Source: Trichobilharzia regenti
Lineage: Eukaryota; Platyhelminthes; Trematoda; Strigeidida; Schistosomatidae
Reading direction: 5' to 3'
Length of the DNA: 64,000 nucleotides
Assembly (NCBI GenBank): GCA_944472135.2
Contig: OX235270.1
Span: 121,783,842-121,847,841, forward strand
Position 1 is the first letter of the stretch, and each line of letters begins with the position of its first letter. This document shows, piece after piece, positions 35,315-46,930 of this stretch. The notes beneath the pieces were generated by a model, which searched no databases, had not been told where the DNA came from, and saw only the letters and a program-made list of their open reading frames with translations. The position numbers and the translations under genes are program-made.

Positions 35315-35604
35315 CGTTACAAAACTTACCTTGATCACCAAAATTTAAATTTAGAATTATTATAATATCAACACAAATCAAATAAGTACATTTCATTCTA
35401 AAACCTCCACTTGTGCGTCGGTGGCACAGTGGTTAGGACTCTCGCCGACCATGCACATGGTCCGGGGTTCGAGCCCACGCCGACGCACACCTGATATCTA
35501 TGGTCGGCGTGCGAATTTTGGGCTACCGATATCCACGCTGAAAATTCCACACTTGTCCCAAAAAATACAGTGTGGAATCAAGCTGTAATCAAAAAATAAA
35601 AAAT
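35315..35604 (+). repeat. 290-bp mosaic insertion in RTE-1 motif A, right-arm copy
   Basis: It has the same content and insertion point as 22992-23281: terminus CGTTACAAAACTTACC, leader of hammerhead-like copy b to about 35409, tRNA-like unit at 35415-35487, a 10-bp hairpin near 35540-35580, and an A-rich end (aatcaaaaaataaaaaa). Confidence 0.8.
35415..35487 (+). repeat. tRNA-like unit, right-arm copy
   Basis: GCGTCGG...CCGACGCA acceptor pairing, A-box TGGCACAGTGGTTAGG and B-box GGGTTCGAGCCC are present. The T stem has one G/A mismatch. The centre is a palindromic GACCATGCACATGGTC. It could supply an internal Pol III promoter. Confidence 0.65.
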
Positions 35605-36115
35605 TTCGATTCTGTCCACCGAGAGATACTCTGGCTATGCTTGGCTGTAAAGGGAATGACGAGAAAATACATTGCACTGATCAAGCCACTCACTCTACTC
35701 GAACTGATGCAGTCAGCCAGGTGAGGGCTTACGGCGAGTTGTCATCTGGACTGGTGACGACCAGTGGTGTCCGTCAGGGATGCCCATTATCCCCATTTCT
35801 ATTCCATTTTCATCTTAGATGTACTAATGGACTTAACCCTAACTCACTTCAGTGACTCAGGGATTGACTTGCTACCAGGGAATAACAGTCTCGTTGACTT
35901 AGAATATGCAGACGATATAGTCCTTCTAGGCGAGGACGCTGACAAAATGCAGTCTTCTGAACACCTCGATCTGCAACCTACGAATGTTAGGCATGTGATT
36001 TGCTCCCGCCAAATGGAAGATGATGTTACAGGACTGGACTACACCGACTCCTAGCTTAGAAACGGGAAGTGGAGTGGTAGAGTACGTTGACCACTTCACT
36101 TATTTGGGAAGTACC

Positions 36116-36594
36116 TGCTTGACTGCCTGCACGTGGTTCGCTCCCTCATTGTGTTACCGTCAAGCACGCTCCTTGATCTCGCTGCCCCAGCTTGTCGACA
36201 GATAAGTTGTACGATATTACTGCGTTTTTGGTTTTTCACTTGTTATATAAATACAATTCATATTAAGGCACACAACAGTGCAGAAGCCTTTTACCTAGAT
36301 TCCATTCATCAGTAGGTACACGGTAGGTAGTGTACTGATCAGAGTTAGCCAAGGAAAGGGAGTCTAGTAAGTGCTGATGTTTAAGGTCTATCTAGACGCC
36401 GGCTTTGGCTTTTACAGATTCTGTAGATAACCACGACAAATCTTCTGCGACGGGTTAGCTGCTAGTCTCCCAGTCTATAGAATGAGCCTCAATCGCTCTC
36501 TCTCTCTATAGATACAGTTAACGAATGCAGCTCGAATGACTGATATGATATGAGTCTGTGAAAATCACAAGACAGCTGAGGAATCTTACAGTCA
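36116..36594. other. spacer between RTE-1 and CR1-B
   Basis: Somewhat GC-richer sequence with a (CT)n run near 36500; no family was recognised. It replaces the expected 3' end of the RTE-1 copy. Confidence 0.45.
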
Positions 36595-39285
36595 CTCTCT
36601 GCCTTTCTCACCACTAAATACAGGAAACAAACAAGATTCAGGGGGCATGATATGTCGTAGTTAGAAACATACAGACTGGGGATTAGTCCAAGAAGTCATT
36701 CGACACTGTCAGTGGGATGACTATTTTACCACCAACTCCCTGGAGGCTGTAGTGTCCCTATTTTACAAGACTGTTACCCTTTGTCTAGATACTGTTGCTC
36801 CAAAGAAAATAGTGAAATTAAGTAGACACCAAGCTGAATATATTCCAAGGGCACACCGTAATAAGTTAAGGAAGTTGAAGAAACAGTACTATTCCACTAA
36901 AGATATATCACTACTGCTCTCAATCCACGAGTCTCTTGAATCTATCAAGTGCCTGCGCTCTCAAAACGACTTTGACGAAGAGTTAATGGCACTTGAAAGT
37001 ACCTCCAAAGTTTATAACTTCACAGCACTTCTTAAAAAACGAATGCAATCGACGAGGGAAATCCCCTGCTTAATTCACGACAAAGTAATCTACAATGAGC
37101 CTGGCACCATCTGTGAACTTTTCAGTGATTGGTTTGCAAACTTTAGTTTAGAAACGCGTATGCCGAGTAAGACCGCCCCCCCATACTAGCTCTTCCCTCG
37201 AAAGTATTGTGTTCACCAACCAATGAATAGAACAAGCAGTTAAAAGTCTTAGACCTTCCACTAGTACGGGACCCGATGGCCTCGCTTCGATAATTTTCAA
37301 AAACAGTGGGTGGGATATATTCTGTTACCCCTGTTACTTCTTAAATTCTTCTCAATATCTATGGCACTGGCACTTAACCGAGTGAGTGGAAAACTAGCTT
37401 CATAATTCCACACTACAATTCTGGTGATAAGGCAAACATCCGCAATTATAGACTCATAAATATAACCCCAGTTATCTCGCGAATCATGGAGAAAGTTGTA
37501 AAAGATCAATTGCCAGACTACCTACTTAGGGAAGATCTTGTTAGAAGGTCTCAACATGGATTTCTCAAAAATAGATCCTGCGTTATTTGCCACTTCGACT
37601 TTTTCAACCGCATCACTAGTAGTCACGAAGCACGTAAGCTAGTCGTTGTTCTCTACTTCGATATATCTACGGCATTTGACATGGTATCTCACAGTATTCT
37701 CTTTGAGAAGCTGTACTCATGTGGAATTCGCAACCCATTACTGAACTGGTTGAAATCATTTCCAGGAGACAGGGTACAAATAACCAAAGTTGGATCTGTA
37801 TTGTCTCATCCTAGGCAGATCTCAAGTGGAGTTGTGCAGAGTAGTGTCCTAGGGCCACTATTATTCACGGTCTACATTAACAGCATTTGCAAGTGCTTCA
37901 CCTCAGGCAAACCATTCCTTTATGCTGACGACCTCAAAGTCGTCTACTCACTCCTGCTACACTCATGAGTTAAGCGATATGGTTAATAAAATACATCTTG
38001 AACTAAGTAGTCTCGCAACATGGTGTGCTGAATTCTGTCTAAATTTTAACATTGAGAAATGCGGCTGGATTTGTATCGGCAACAGTAACCTTGACCTAAC
38101 TCTTGAAATAAATGGGCGAAAACTAGCCAAGCTCAACTCAGTCGTAGATCTCGGTATCAGATACTCTAGTAACTTAACGTTCTCTGAAGAATCTGATTAT
38201 GCCATACGTAAAACACGAAGGCTCCTAGGATGCATAGCACGCAATTTCTTTTGTTGTTAAACTAGGGCTTTATTATACAAAGTATGTGTCCGACCTATCT
38301 TAGAATACTGCCCGTTTATTCTTAGCGGACTCAGACAAAATGACAAACTTAAATTAGAGGGAGTGCAACGGCAGTTTACCTCAAGAACTCTTGGTTTAGA
38401 AAGTGGTCTCGAATACGATGAGCGATGCGACAGACTAATATTAGAACCACCCTGGAAAAGACGTCTTAAGCTAAACCTTATCTTTTACTACAAGCTAACT
38501 TATCTTCTCTTGCACTCCTCCGAGCCAATAACTAAACCTACCGCTGTCATCAGTTACAATCTTAGAAATCATCACAACCTAGCTGCTATAGTACATTGTC
38601 AGACTTACGTGAGGTACAACTTCTTCTTAAATCAGTTTTCAGTCATTTGGAATAGACTACCAGCTAATGTGTGTGTGATGGAAATACACTGGCAGTGTTC
38701 ATCTCCTCAGTCATCAGACTGCTCAAAGATGACAATGAACTTCTACGTCTGACTCTTACACCCTCTTTGTCACCCTAAATCGATATTTTAAGTTCATTAA
38801 ACGTGTAGGTACAACAAACTACAATTATGGATTTTATTATTATTGGAACTAGACGATAAACATTTCTACATAGGACAGTAATATTAGTTTACACATAATA
38901 TAAAAGTTAGCATAACGGGACTAGTTAGTTAGTGAACAAAAATAACCACAGTTACTAAACAGAATATATATATATATGTATAAATTTATTAATCACTCTT
39001 TAAGGACTCCTCTTGCTTTCTTTTGCGTTGCTGCTGTTTGCTTTCTTTTTTCTCTCACCATTTTAGCTTCCATTTGACTTTTTGAATGAGAATGAATGAT
39101 GTGGATATTTGACCATTTACAATGACAAATGATCTGCAAACATTATTGGTCCCATATCTTTCAGTTGCCTAGTTAATAACGAATTAACTTTCCCCACGAC
39201 GCAACCTGGATTACAGTTGTGGAAAATGCCTTTTTACCATTAAAAAGTATTGATTTATAATGCTTCACGATTGTAGCTTCCAGTG
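36595..39285 (+). mobile_element. CR1-B LINE, ORF2 without endonuclease, decayed
   Basis: 36752-37189 is the linker before RT (SRHQAEYIPRAHRNKLRKLKK). RT runs 37486-37968: RRSQHGFLKNRSC, LVVVLYFDISTAFDMVSH (motif A), GVVQSSVLGPLLFTVYIN (motif B) and the catalytic LYADDLKV. The frame shifts near 37960. 37970-38260 holds the thumb, then a stop at 38258-38260. 38363-38752 holds the conserved CR1 tail. The 3' UTR 38760-39285 is shared with the antisense copy at 59030-59500. The catalytic aspartates are intact, but the copy cannot make a full protein. Confidence 0.9.
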
Positions 39286-42200
39286 TCCAATATCGTTTTT
39301 ACGAGCTAGTATAAACCAACTCGATCTCTTCGTGCTCGCCTTTTGATTGTAGGGTATAGGTTCCTGATCTCCGGTAAACTTCTGCGTTGCTCATCCCGCC
39401 ACTTGACTGTCGTAGCTTTGGTTGACTCCGAAAGGAGTAGTGCTGGAATTAATTATATGTGGTTTGTAGTATGAGGGGCGTTGATAAAGCATATCCCCTG
39501 TTTGAAGTGGCGCCTTTGGCTTAACCTTGACGGCATTTGCGCGGTTTCGTTGATTCGAGTTGTGGCTAGTCGTCCAGCAAACGTAGTAGACGCTATTTCG
39601 CTGCTTATTTTGCTCTTGTTGGATGAATTTATATGAAAATTATTGTTCGATATTGTTCTTGAGCATTTGCTGATTGCTTGTGTGACAGGACGCTTAAATA
39701 CATGGTTCATGCAGTGATTTTTGGCATACCGAGTAAGCTTCGCGTACATTTCAACGACTGTCATTCGATAAATTTCTTTGCAGATTGGCGGAAACTTGTA
39801 CTCGATCTCAAATTTCCCTATCAGCTATTGTGCAGTACCTATTACTGCTGCAGGAACCAAAGAATATGGTTGATATCGAATTCCTGCATCCTCCCGCACT
39901 TCTGTGTGTTGTTTTGATAGAGGAAAGTCAATAGAATGCATAGATACAAGCGAAAATTAGTGTTCACAAATGGGCAGAAATTGCAATATGTTTTACGATC
40001 ACTTATAACATTCACTGTTTTCTGCCGAAGTTTTTAAGTGAGTTAAATGCACACTGCAACATTTTAGTAATTTGGTGGATTTCAATACCATCCTCGTGAT
40101 CAGGTACGTAAAGACATCTGACGTGTGCGTCACTTTTTCCTACTAGTGAGTTTGGTTTCATAAACTTCCGATTTTTGTCATTGTCCTGACGCCACATTCG
40201 CGCTTGTTCGAAGTTAATTCACCAAATTATTTTAAAACCACGTAGAAGTAGTGTCCGACATCTCTTAAAGCTATGGACGTAAGGTTTAGAAGTGGTTGCT
40301 ATATCCATTTAGGGAAGGCTCATCGATTTTTGCAAGTAAGGGCTACGCATCATATTCCTAAATGCCTCCAGAAGCAACAGAATCTTCAGAAGTTATTAAT
40401 GGGGTCCCAGCTCCTCTATTTCGAAACATATTATAGGGACAGGTCATAAAACTGGCGTTTGCACATTCTTTAAACCTATCTGTAAAACGTGTTTGGATTG
40501 CATTCTAAAGTTTGTGGGAACCGAAGTGTGATTAGGAAGTTTAAACCACTTTTGTGAATTCCAAGACTATTCGTCATCACACGAAACCTTTGTTAAACTT
40601 TGTTTTGAAACTAGTCAGGGTAGATGTACTAGTCCCTCAGATATTTGGTTTAGTAATCTTCATTGTTATTTTGACCTTCAATATGTGGTTTTAATTCCAC
40701 CTAAATTTATTTTCCAAACTTTTAACTGTATTAATTTCATATGTATTCCTATAACAAGTCCATGCGTGACCAGATTGTCTAAAATGTGTTGCACAAATAC
40801 AACACTACACGACTCGGACAAATTACGTCTTCTCATTACTTCGTCTAAATATCCACTTGTGTCAAAAATAGTGACTGATGTAATCGCACATTGATATAAA
40901 CTTTCATTAATTTTTACTGTGCTGTCTCGTTAATATTATATTGGTAGTTATATTCATGTATGCACCCTGTGAACCCTTGTTTTCTTTTTTAGATAATCTG
41001 TAGTTCCAGTGACCTCGTGGGATTCATTGCTGAAGGAAGTGGTTTCCAGTACCGTTGATTTTGTATTTTGTGTCGAATCACTAATAAATGTATTCTCTAT
41101 ACCTCAAATAGACATTCTACTTGTTAATAGTCACTACTAACTTCATAGAATGTTGTGAGCTACAGAGTTATGGGGTTAGGGTCATGTGTTGTATTGAGTA
41201 GCGCGTTTAGAAAATACGTCCGCCCCTGAGGAATATTGTCGTCAATATGGAGTACATTCTCGTGATAAATCTGTTAGCAGTAATTATTATCAGTACCTAT
41301 ATTTCGTATGGATGGTACATAATGAAACGTACTAATTCAGTAGTCAAAGGTTAGAACTATCCGTTAAAATTGAAACAGGTGCTCATGTAAGGGAAAACTG
41401 ATTAATCGGAATTTGAAACATCACGTAAGTGATAAAGTTTATAGCATCGTTTACATGCGAATAGTTAAGGTTATTTTTTTAGAAATGATGTTTACTCGTT
41501 GATGGTTTAAGGGATGTTGTGTTTGATAGGAAATAGATGGGACATTGTAACTGAAAAACAGTGTAACTGGATAAGCAACATCAGCTGGCCAGTATACACT
41601 TATTTTGAAGTAAAACACGATCGGGTAAAGTATTTCAAAGACAGGAGTAGAGCAGTCTTCTGAAACTATTAATTTATTGGGCAATTAAATTTGTCTTTGA
41701 ATTAAGACTGAAAGTAAGCGGCATATTGGTAGGCTAAACGATAATCATTATTCGATTTCGTTAGAATAAGTATCCGAGTACTGTTTCACTCATCATTCTG
41801 TCTTTTGAATAACTTAGTAACATGGCGTTTACTTTCGGATCCAAATTACTAAGTAAAGGTTAATATCCCTAAGATTAAATTGTCGCCAAAGTAAGTAAAT
41901 CTGTTCATATCTAGAAAATACTAAGGTTTGGAGTTATTTTTTTGCTACCACAACACCAGGTGACTCACCAATTAGTCACATCGTAAAACTAGATCTGTCA
42001 AAGACAGTCTACTTCTGAGTTCTAGTTTTATCATGAAGGATGAACCATACCCATAGGTTAATAGGATCAGACGGATGATGTCAATTCGAAACTAGGTATC
42101 TACGTTTCGCAGCTACAGAAAACACCACGTTACAATCTATTCCTTTAATCGTGTCAATCAATGTGACATCAATTGAGACTAGAGAAGGAACACCACTGGT

Positions 42201-42471
42201 TTTCACAAAATTTATTTGTGTTCGTTAATATAATGTACATTCCGTAATTATAGGCAAACTAGGAAACGCACCAAGTCATCACATATACGAACAATAATTA
42301 AGCGCACAGGGTAGAGTAGATTTAAAGGAATGCCTACTCGATATGGCCCAGAGTTCATGTGGAGTAACACATGCCTACATCTGAAAGTGCGTGTGTAAGG
42401 TATCGCATTTCATCAGCCTTTCGTGTAAGTGACTCAATGGGTCGCCTCCATATTTAACAAATGCTCAGTCC
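39286..42471. other. intergenic, no gene recognised
   Basis: The 39300-39770 part is more complex in composition. It has a minus frame (39764-39453, 103 codons) and neighbouring broken frames, suggesting an old mobile element of unknown type. The rest is AT-rich and featureless. Confidence 0.4.
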
Positions 42472-42921
42472 ATGAATTCTACTTGTACCTGTAAAACACA
42501 AACAATACCCTGCTGGGATATGGTGCTGTGTTACACCAGAGTCCCTCAGTTTACAGATAAATCACACCTAATATCAGTATTACCGCTTTTAGTTGAAAAA
42601 GTCATTCGACTGTGTCACAAATGCTTTTGGCTGGATTCCTCAGTGCCAAGTATTATTCCTTATGAGAGTGCATTGAAGAAACCCTGTAGGGTGATATTGA
42701 AGCTTCGCCGAAAATTGAATAGAAGCATTCCACTCATACAAGATGGATGCAGTAAAGAATACATTATTAACTCATTGCGCTCACTCCTACATTACCCTAT
42801 AAAATTCTCTAGTTTTGAAATGAAACATGCACATATATATTGTGTCGTTTACTTCAGATACACACTAATATCTAAATTTCATACGCCTTCTGTCTCAATA
42901 CTCCATGTAATAACAGTTTGA
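42472..42921 (+). CDS. hypothetical frame of 149 codons
   Basis: It is open from ATG to TGA. Residues 60-110 are basic and helix-prone (VILKLRRKLNRSIPLIQDG, INSLRSLLHYPIKF). Many Cys residues lie in the first half. No domain is recognised, no splice sites or flanking exons are evident, and codon use looks like background. It may be a chance frame or a remnant of a mobile element. Confidence 0.2.
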   Translation: MNSTCTCKTQTIPCWDMVLCYTRVPQFTDKSHLISVLPLLVEKVIRLCHKCFWLDSSVPSIIPYESALKKPCRVILKLRRKLNRSIPLIQDGCSKEYIINSLRSLLHYPIKFSSFEMKHAHIYCVVYFRYTLISKFHTPSVSILHVITV

Positions 42922-43390
42922 TAGCTATTTACGAATGCAGTAATAAGTATTTCATGGGCCACGAGTAGCACTTGGTATTCAGCAGAGGTATGGGCACTTA
43001 GTGATTGTAATTTAGAGAACTGATACGACAAGGTTAGCTTTTTTCTAATATATACGCAACTATCAACACAATGAAAAGATAATGACGAATTGTTATCACA
43101 AGCATTCTATTTACTATGGAGGGAATGTTATTACAAACTAGCTTCACAGTAACATGTACAAGTCTTGCATGTCATTGCATCAGTAATATTAGCACACTAA
43201 TTGTATTACGGCCAAATGTAAATGATTTAAAGGCATCGTAACAATAACTTTGCGGGAGGTAGATGTATTGAAAGACTGCTTGCAGACACTATGCATGACG
43301 ACATCTGGTAGAATGTCTACGGAGACTGACAACCTGCAATGAGGAAGACAAAAATGAAACAATTAGGAGACACATAACGCACAAGATAAG

Positions 43391-43555
43391 TATTTTTGAT
43401 ATAAGCATAAAACTTGGGCACTGTGGTAGAGTATAACTCCATTATGGATACGATTTTATTTTGGTAAATCACACAGTGTTGGAGAGCAATATTACTTGGT
43501 GGCGTTTTGAGCACAAACTATTGCTCATCATCATATCAAGTCAGTCACACAACTT
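43391..43555 (-). repeat. hairpin mini-element, copy 1
   Basis: It shares blocks with 49428-49530 and 52172-52325: gatataagcataaaacttggg, attatggatacgattttatt, aaatcacacagtgtt, gagcacaaactattgctcat and catatca. The GAGCA/TGCTC hairpin is retained, but the following GAAACG is AAAACG here. Confidence 0.65.
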
Positions 43556-43809
43556 TTTGCCTCATTCATATACATGAGTATTTTACTTAAGCGTACTACA
43601 GGGATAAAAGGTCACTCGTCTCATTCACTTCTATTCACACCATTTCTTACGTCCATGTTACTGACTTTTGGTTTATGTTTTCCTCTTCGGTGCACTTTAT
43701 CTGGACAGTTTAAGGAATCGGGAAATGCATAGAGTACTTAGGAAACGGCATGAATAATTGTTTAAGCTAATTAACACTAGGTAGTTGTGACACTACGCAT
43801 TTGTAGTGA

Positions 43810-44890
43810 CAAAGCTGACTGACTGAGTTTTAACATGGAACTCAGCACAGAAGTGTAGCAGTTCGATTTGTGACGTTCCACACTTGAAAAATATTATATT
43901 TGGTTGGTAATAAGCATAACATATTTCATCAGATGTGTTTCAACTTCGCAGTTGGGCTACGTGATAAAATTAACTAACTAATGAGATATAACGAGACAGA
44001 GTGTGAGAGTTATCTCGGGTAAGAGGAGAAATTATTGTAAGATCACTTTTTCAGTTAGACAAGAACTAAATGAAAAATACGATTACCATTTGTTGACATT
44101 TTGCCTATTTTTATCCCCGTTTTAACATTTCACTATACCTGGACTATAGATCATTCTGACAGACTGATTTTCAACATAGAAGCGTGCACACAAGTGCACC
44201 CGCTTAAGTTACCACGTTCCATGTAGCACACAAAGGTAGAGGAAAAAATAAATTAAATGGAACTCTAATGAACAGAAATGTGATGAAAACCGAACAGTCA
44301 TATGGAAAAAATATAAGGGTTGCTCAGATATGTGCGATTACACAGAGTGAATGCATCTGTGTCATTAACAACGTTTGAAATCACATTTCTACTTAACACT
44401 AAGCTTAACCCCAATATTACTCACCATATTAGACTACTTAACACAGAAGAAAGGGTACAGACACTACGATCAAAAACCAGTAGTCTTTTCATATCTTCCA
44501 GTTTCAATGGTCACTTCTCGCAGCCTAAGTGGACAATACCATCAGCATACAAAAAGTTGACAAGACTGTTCCCTGGTAAGGGCCTAAAGTGAGTAACAGA
44601 CAATTCGGTTAATACATTTATGATGAAAGTGAACTAAAATAAGGACGACAGTTGTAGAAATGAGCCTTGTACTACATCCTTCTTTGAAATATCAGTTCCT
44701 TCATAGTTTAGTTTCAGTAATAAGTGAATGGAATGTAGTCTACAGATTCATGAAATTCGCATACTGACGTACTACTTTCCTAGAATCCTAGTTGATGTCT
44801 CCTCAGGAAAGTGGGAAATGAGCATTGCACTTGCGTAAACTCAATAGGCTGTGAACTGCTGGCAATGAAAACGACAACAATTTTTGGTAT
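43810..44890 (-). mobile_element. RTE-1 fragments, antisense
   Basis: 43810-43880 is a 3' tip (ctgactgactgag, catggaactcagcacagaag). 44155-44890 is a longer 3' half, from the 3' UTR (tagcacacaaaggtagagg) through the C-terminus to RT (gactgttccctggtaagggcc). It is highly decayed. It shares with 46005-46930 the variant gattacacagagtgaatgca, not seen in other copies here. Confidence 0.7.
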
Positions 44891-44929
44891 TACTTAATTC
44901 CAAAAACGATCACATAATCTTTTATTCCG

Positions 44930-45880
44930 ACTTCTGGTTCCATCAGATGAAATTAAAGGGAAGAGCTGAGAATAGAAGGGGTGTTGAGGGTTAGACAGTA
45001 TAGATTTAGACCATTTCTCGCATGAGTTTAGATGTCTTTTAACTAATGCATTAACGAGTTGACGAAATGGTACACCACTTGCCCTAATGACAACCTTAAT
45101 ACCCTACACAATACGACATAGTCGTTTTTGAGTAATTCAGGAAAGAATAAGGGGGAGCAGTAAAGACCAATGCAAGAGTTAACAAGTTGTAAAAAGAGAG
45201 GTTGAATGATTCTTGACTGTCTTGACTACATAACATGGTAACCTAGACTGAAGGTTTTCTTAGAAATCGACAAGATATAGAATGACCAAGAAAGACCAGA
45301 GGATAGATTTACTCCAAGGTATTTTATGTTAGACTTAGTTTCTGTTTCAGTGTCCTCTTTGATACAAGCATCTTGTGAACGACACAGTTTTCGCAGTTCA
45401 CGCTTATGAGTGAGGGGAAAGTTAGCTGCCTGACATTTAGAGGGATTTAACGTAAGACCACGTACCTTAGACTACAGACAGGAAGCAGTTAAGTTTGCTG
45501 CAGTCACATTGTAACATGACAGGAAGTGAGACGGTCAGATCACCAGCATATTTGACGAAGTTGCTCTCATTAGAAAGAGAAAGGTCATGTAAGACGAGAG
45601 AGAAAAAAGAAAAAGAGAGATAACAATACCCTGAGGAACACCAGCTCCAGCAGGCGAGGCGGAAGATTTACCCTAATATACAGTATGCTGCATTCCATTT
45701 GAGAAATGATAATGCAACCAATCAACTGCCCAGGACCCGTGTTTGCACGATCGAAACCTTATTCAACTAAAGTCATCTAGGCGCTGAGTCAACAGCAACG
45801 GCGAATGCTGAATGACCGAAAACTAAGTACAAATGTGACAAAGCACAAATCCAGTTGCAAAGTAGGAGACGAGTCCCGGG
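44930..45880 (-). mobile_element. non-LTR RT fragment of another family, antisense
   Basis: Reverse-complement frames contain the motif-C region FVKYAGDLTVSLPV (catalytic ADD altered to AGD, near 45550), LTLNPSKCQAANFPLTHKRE (45450-45400) and IKYLGVNLSSGLSWS (45325-45280). Upstream, a DFTKAFDR-like region near 45800 fits motif A. The clade is uncertain (jockey-like or CR1-like). It lies between two parallel RTE-1 fragments. Confidence 0.65.
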
Positions 45881-46004
45881 TGGAAGAAGAGATTACCGAA
45901 AGGTATCAATTTTTCATTTGACAAAGAGCAAGATTATGAACTACACTTATCATTTGTTGAAATTTTGGAGATCATTTATCAATGTTTCGCATTTAGTTAC
46001 GCAC

Positions 46005-46930
46005 AGACTGTCATTCTGAGTAGCTTTCAGTATGAGTTTGCAGAGAAGTCCACCTGTTTAATTTACCACATTCCATGTAGCACACGAAGGTAGAGACATA
46101 AAACTAAATGGAAGTTTAACGAGAGAAAATGTGAGGGAGAATAAATAATGACAAGGAAAAACATGAGTTGAATAGATATGTGAGATTACACAGAGTGAAT
46201 GCACCAGTACCAGTACCAAAGATTTGCAGTCACATCTCCGGTATTTCTTCCAGCCGACTGTCAACAATTTTATGAACCAATATCACTTTTTCATTTGACC
46301 GACCCAAACGCATTTTAAACCTTAACATGTGCTGGTCAGCATTGTCCCTGGAGGAAGGCGATGGCTTAGTATGCCAGCACGTGTTCTAGCCATCTCAACC
46401 TATTCAGCTTCCCTACCTTGAAGGCTAACTAACCCTCCCCACCTAAACATTTATGCGTAACCTCAACAGCACTCGCCATATTATACTGCTTTACTGATGA
46501 GATAGAACGCGGACACCTATAATCAAACACCGGTATTATTTTCATATTTTACAGCATCAGGGGTTACTTCTCATAGTCTAGGTGGACAATATCATCAGCA
46601 AACCGTAAGGTGATGAGAATATTCCCTGATAAGTCTTTGAAGTCAATTACAGACTATCATATTATTATATGTGTGATTGAATTGAACTGTTATAAGGATG
46701 ACAGTTTAAGAATTCAGCTTTGTATTACATCCCACTCGGAAATGTGTTTTCTCGGATAATTCGCAAACAGTATTCAGTGAACAGAAAACATTCTGTAGGC
46801 TTGATGAAACTCGTAAACTGACGCACTACTTTTGCAGGCAATATACTATTTCCTCAATAAAGTGAGAATTGAATACTTCGGCTGCATAAAACGAGTAAGT
46901 AGTATTCTGGCAATACCAATGACTACAACA
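46005..46930 (-). mobile_element. RTE-1 3' half, antisense
   Basis: Parallel to 44155-44890, with the same order of blocks (cattccatgtagcacacgaaggtag, gattacacagagtgaatgc, gatagaacgcggacacctat, ataagtctttgaagtcaattacag). It is decayed, with no usable frame. Confidence 0.75.

Larger units (their letters stand above)
32861..36115 (+). mobile_element. RTE-1 (SR2-like) copy with intact 5' end and missing 3' end
   Basis: The leader starts ccccgaccgaaagctgttaccttgacg, the form expected at an RTE 5' end. The endonuclease starts near 33541 (CCISETRIQDPS), is interrupted by TGA at 33727-33729 and a frameshift, then continues 33752-34290 (VVFAYAPTN, GDFNAQVGK, IDHIAIGYRWR, DSDHAPVR). Linker: 34290-34830. 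RT: 34829-35314 and 35605-36110, split by the 290-bp insertion; the catalytic EYADDIVLLG lies near 35900. Sequence stops abruptly at 36115 within the thumb (YLGST). This is the reverse of normal LINE truncation, which loses the 5' end. Confidence 0.92.
33819..36115 (+). repeat. inverted-repeat arm R (2,297 bp)
   Basis: The counterpart of 22481-24777 in opposite orientation; the spacer between arms is 9,041 bp. Sequences diverge abruptly outside both ends: upstream of TCGTAGTCTTCGC and downstream of GGGAAGTACC. Confidence 0.92.

Noticed and set aside
32619..36835. 241-bp target-site duplication around the RTE-1 copy
   Set aside because: Far too long and too diverged (about 6%) to be a target-site duplication of a single recent insertion.
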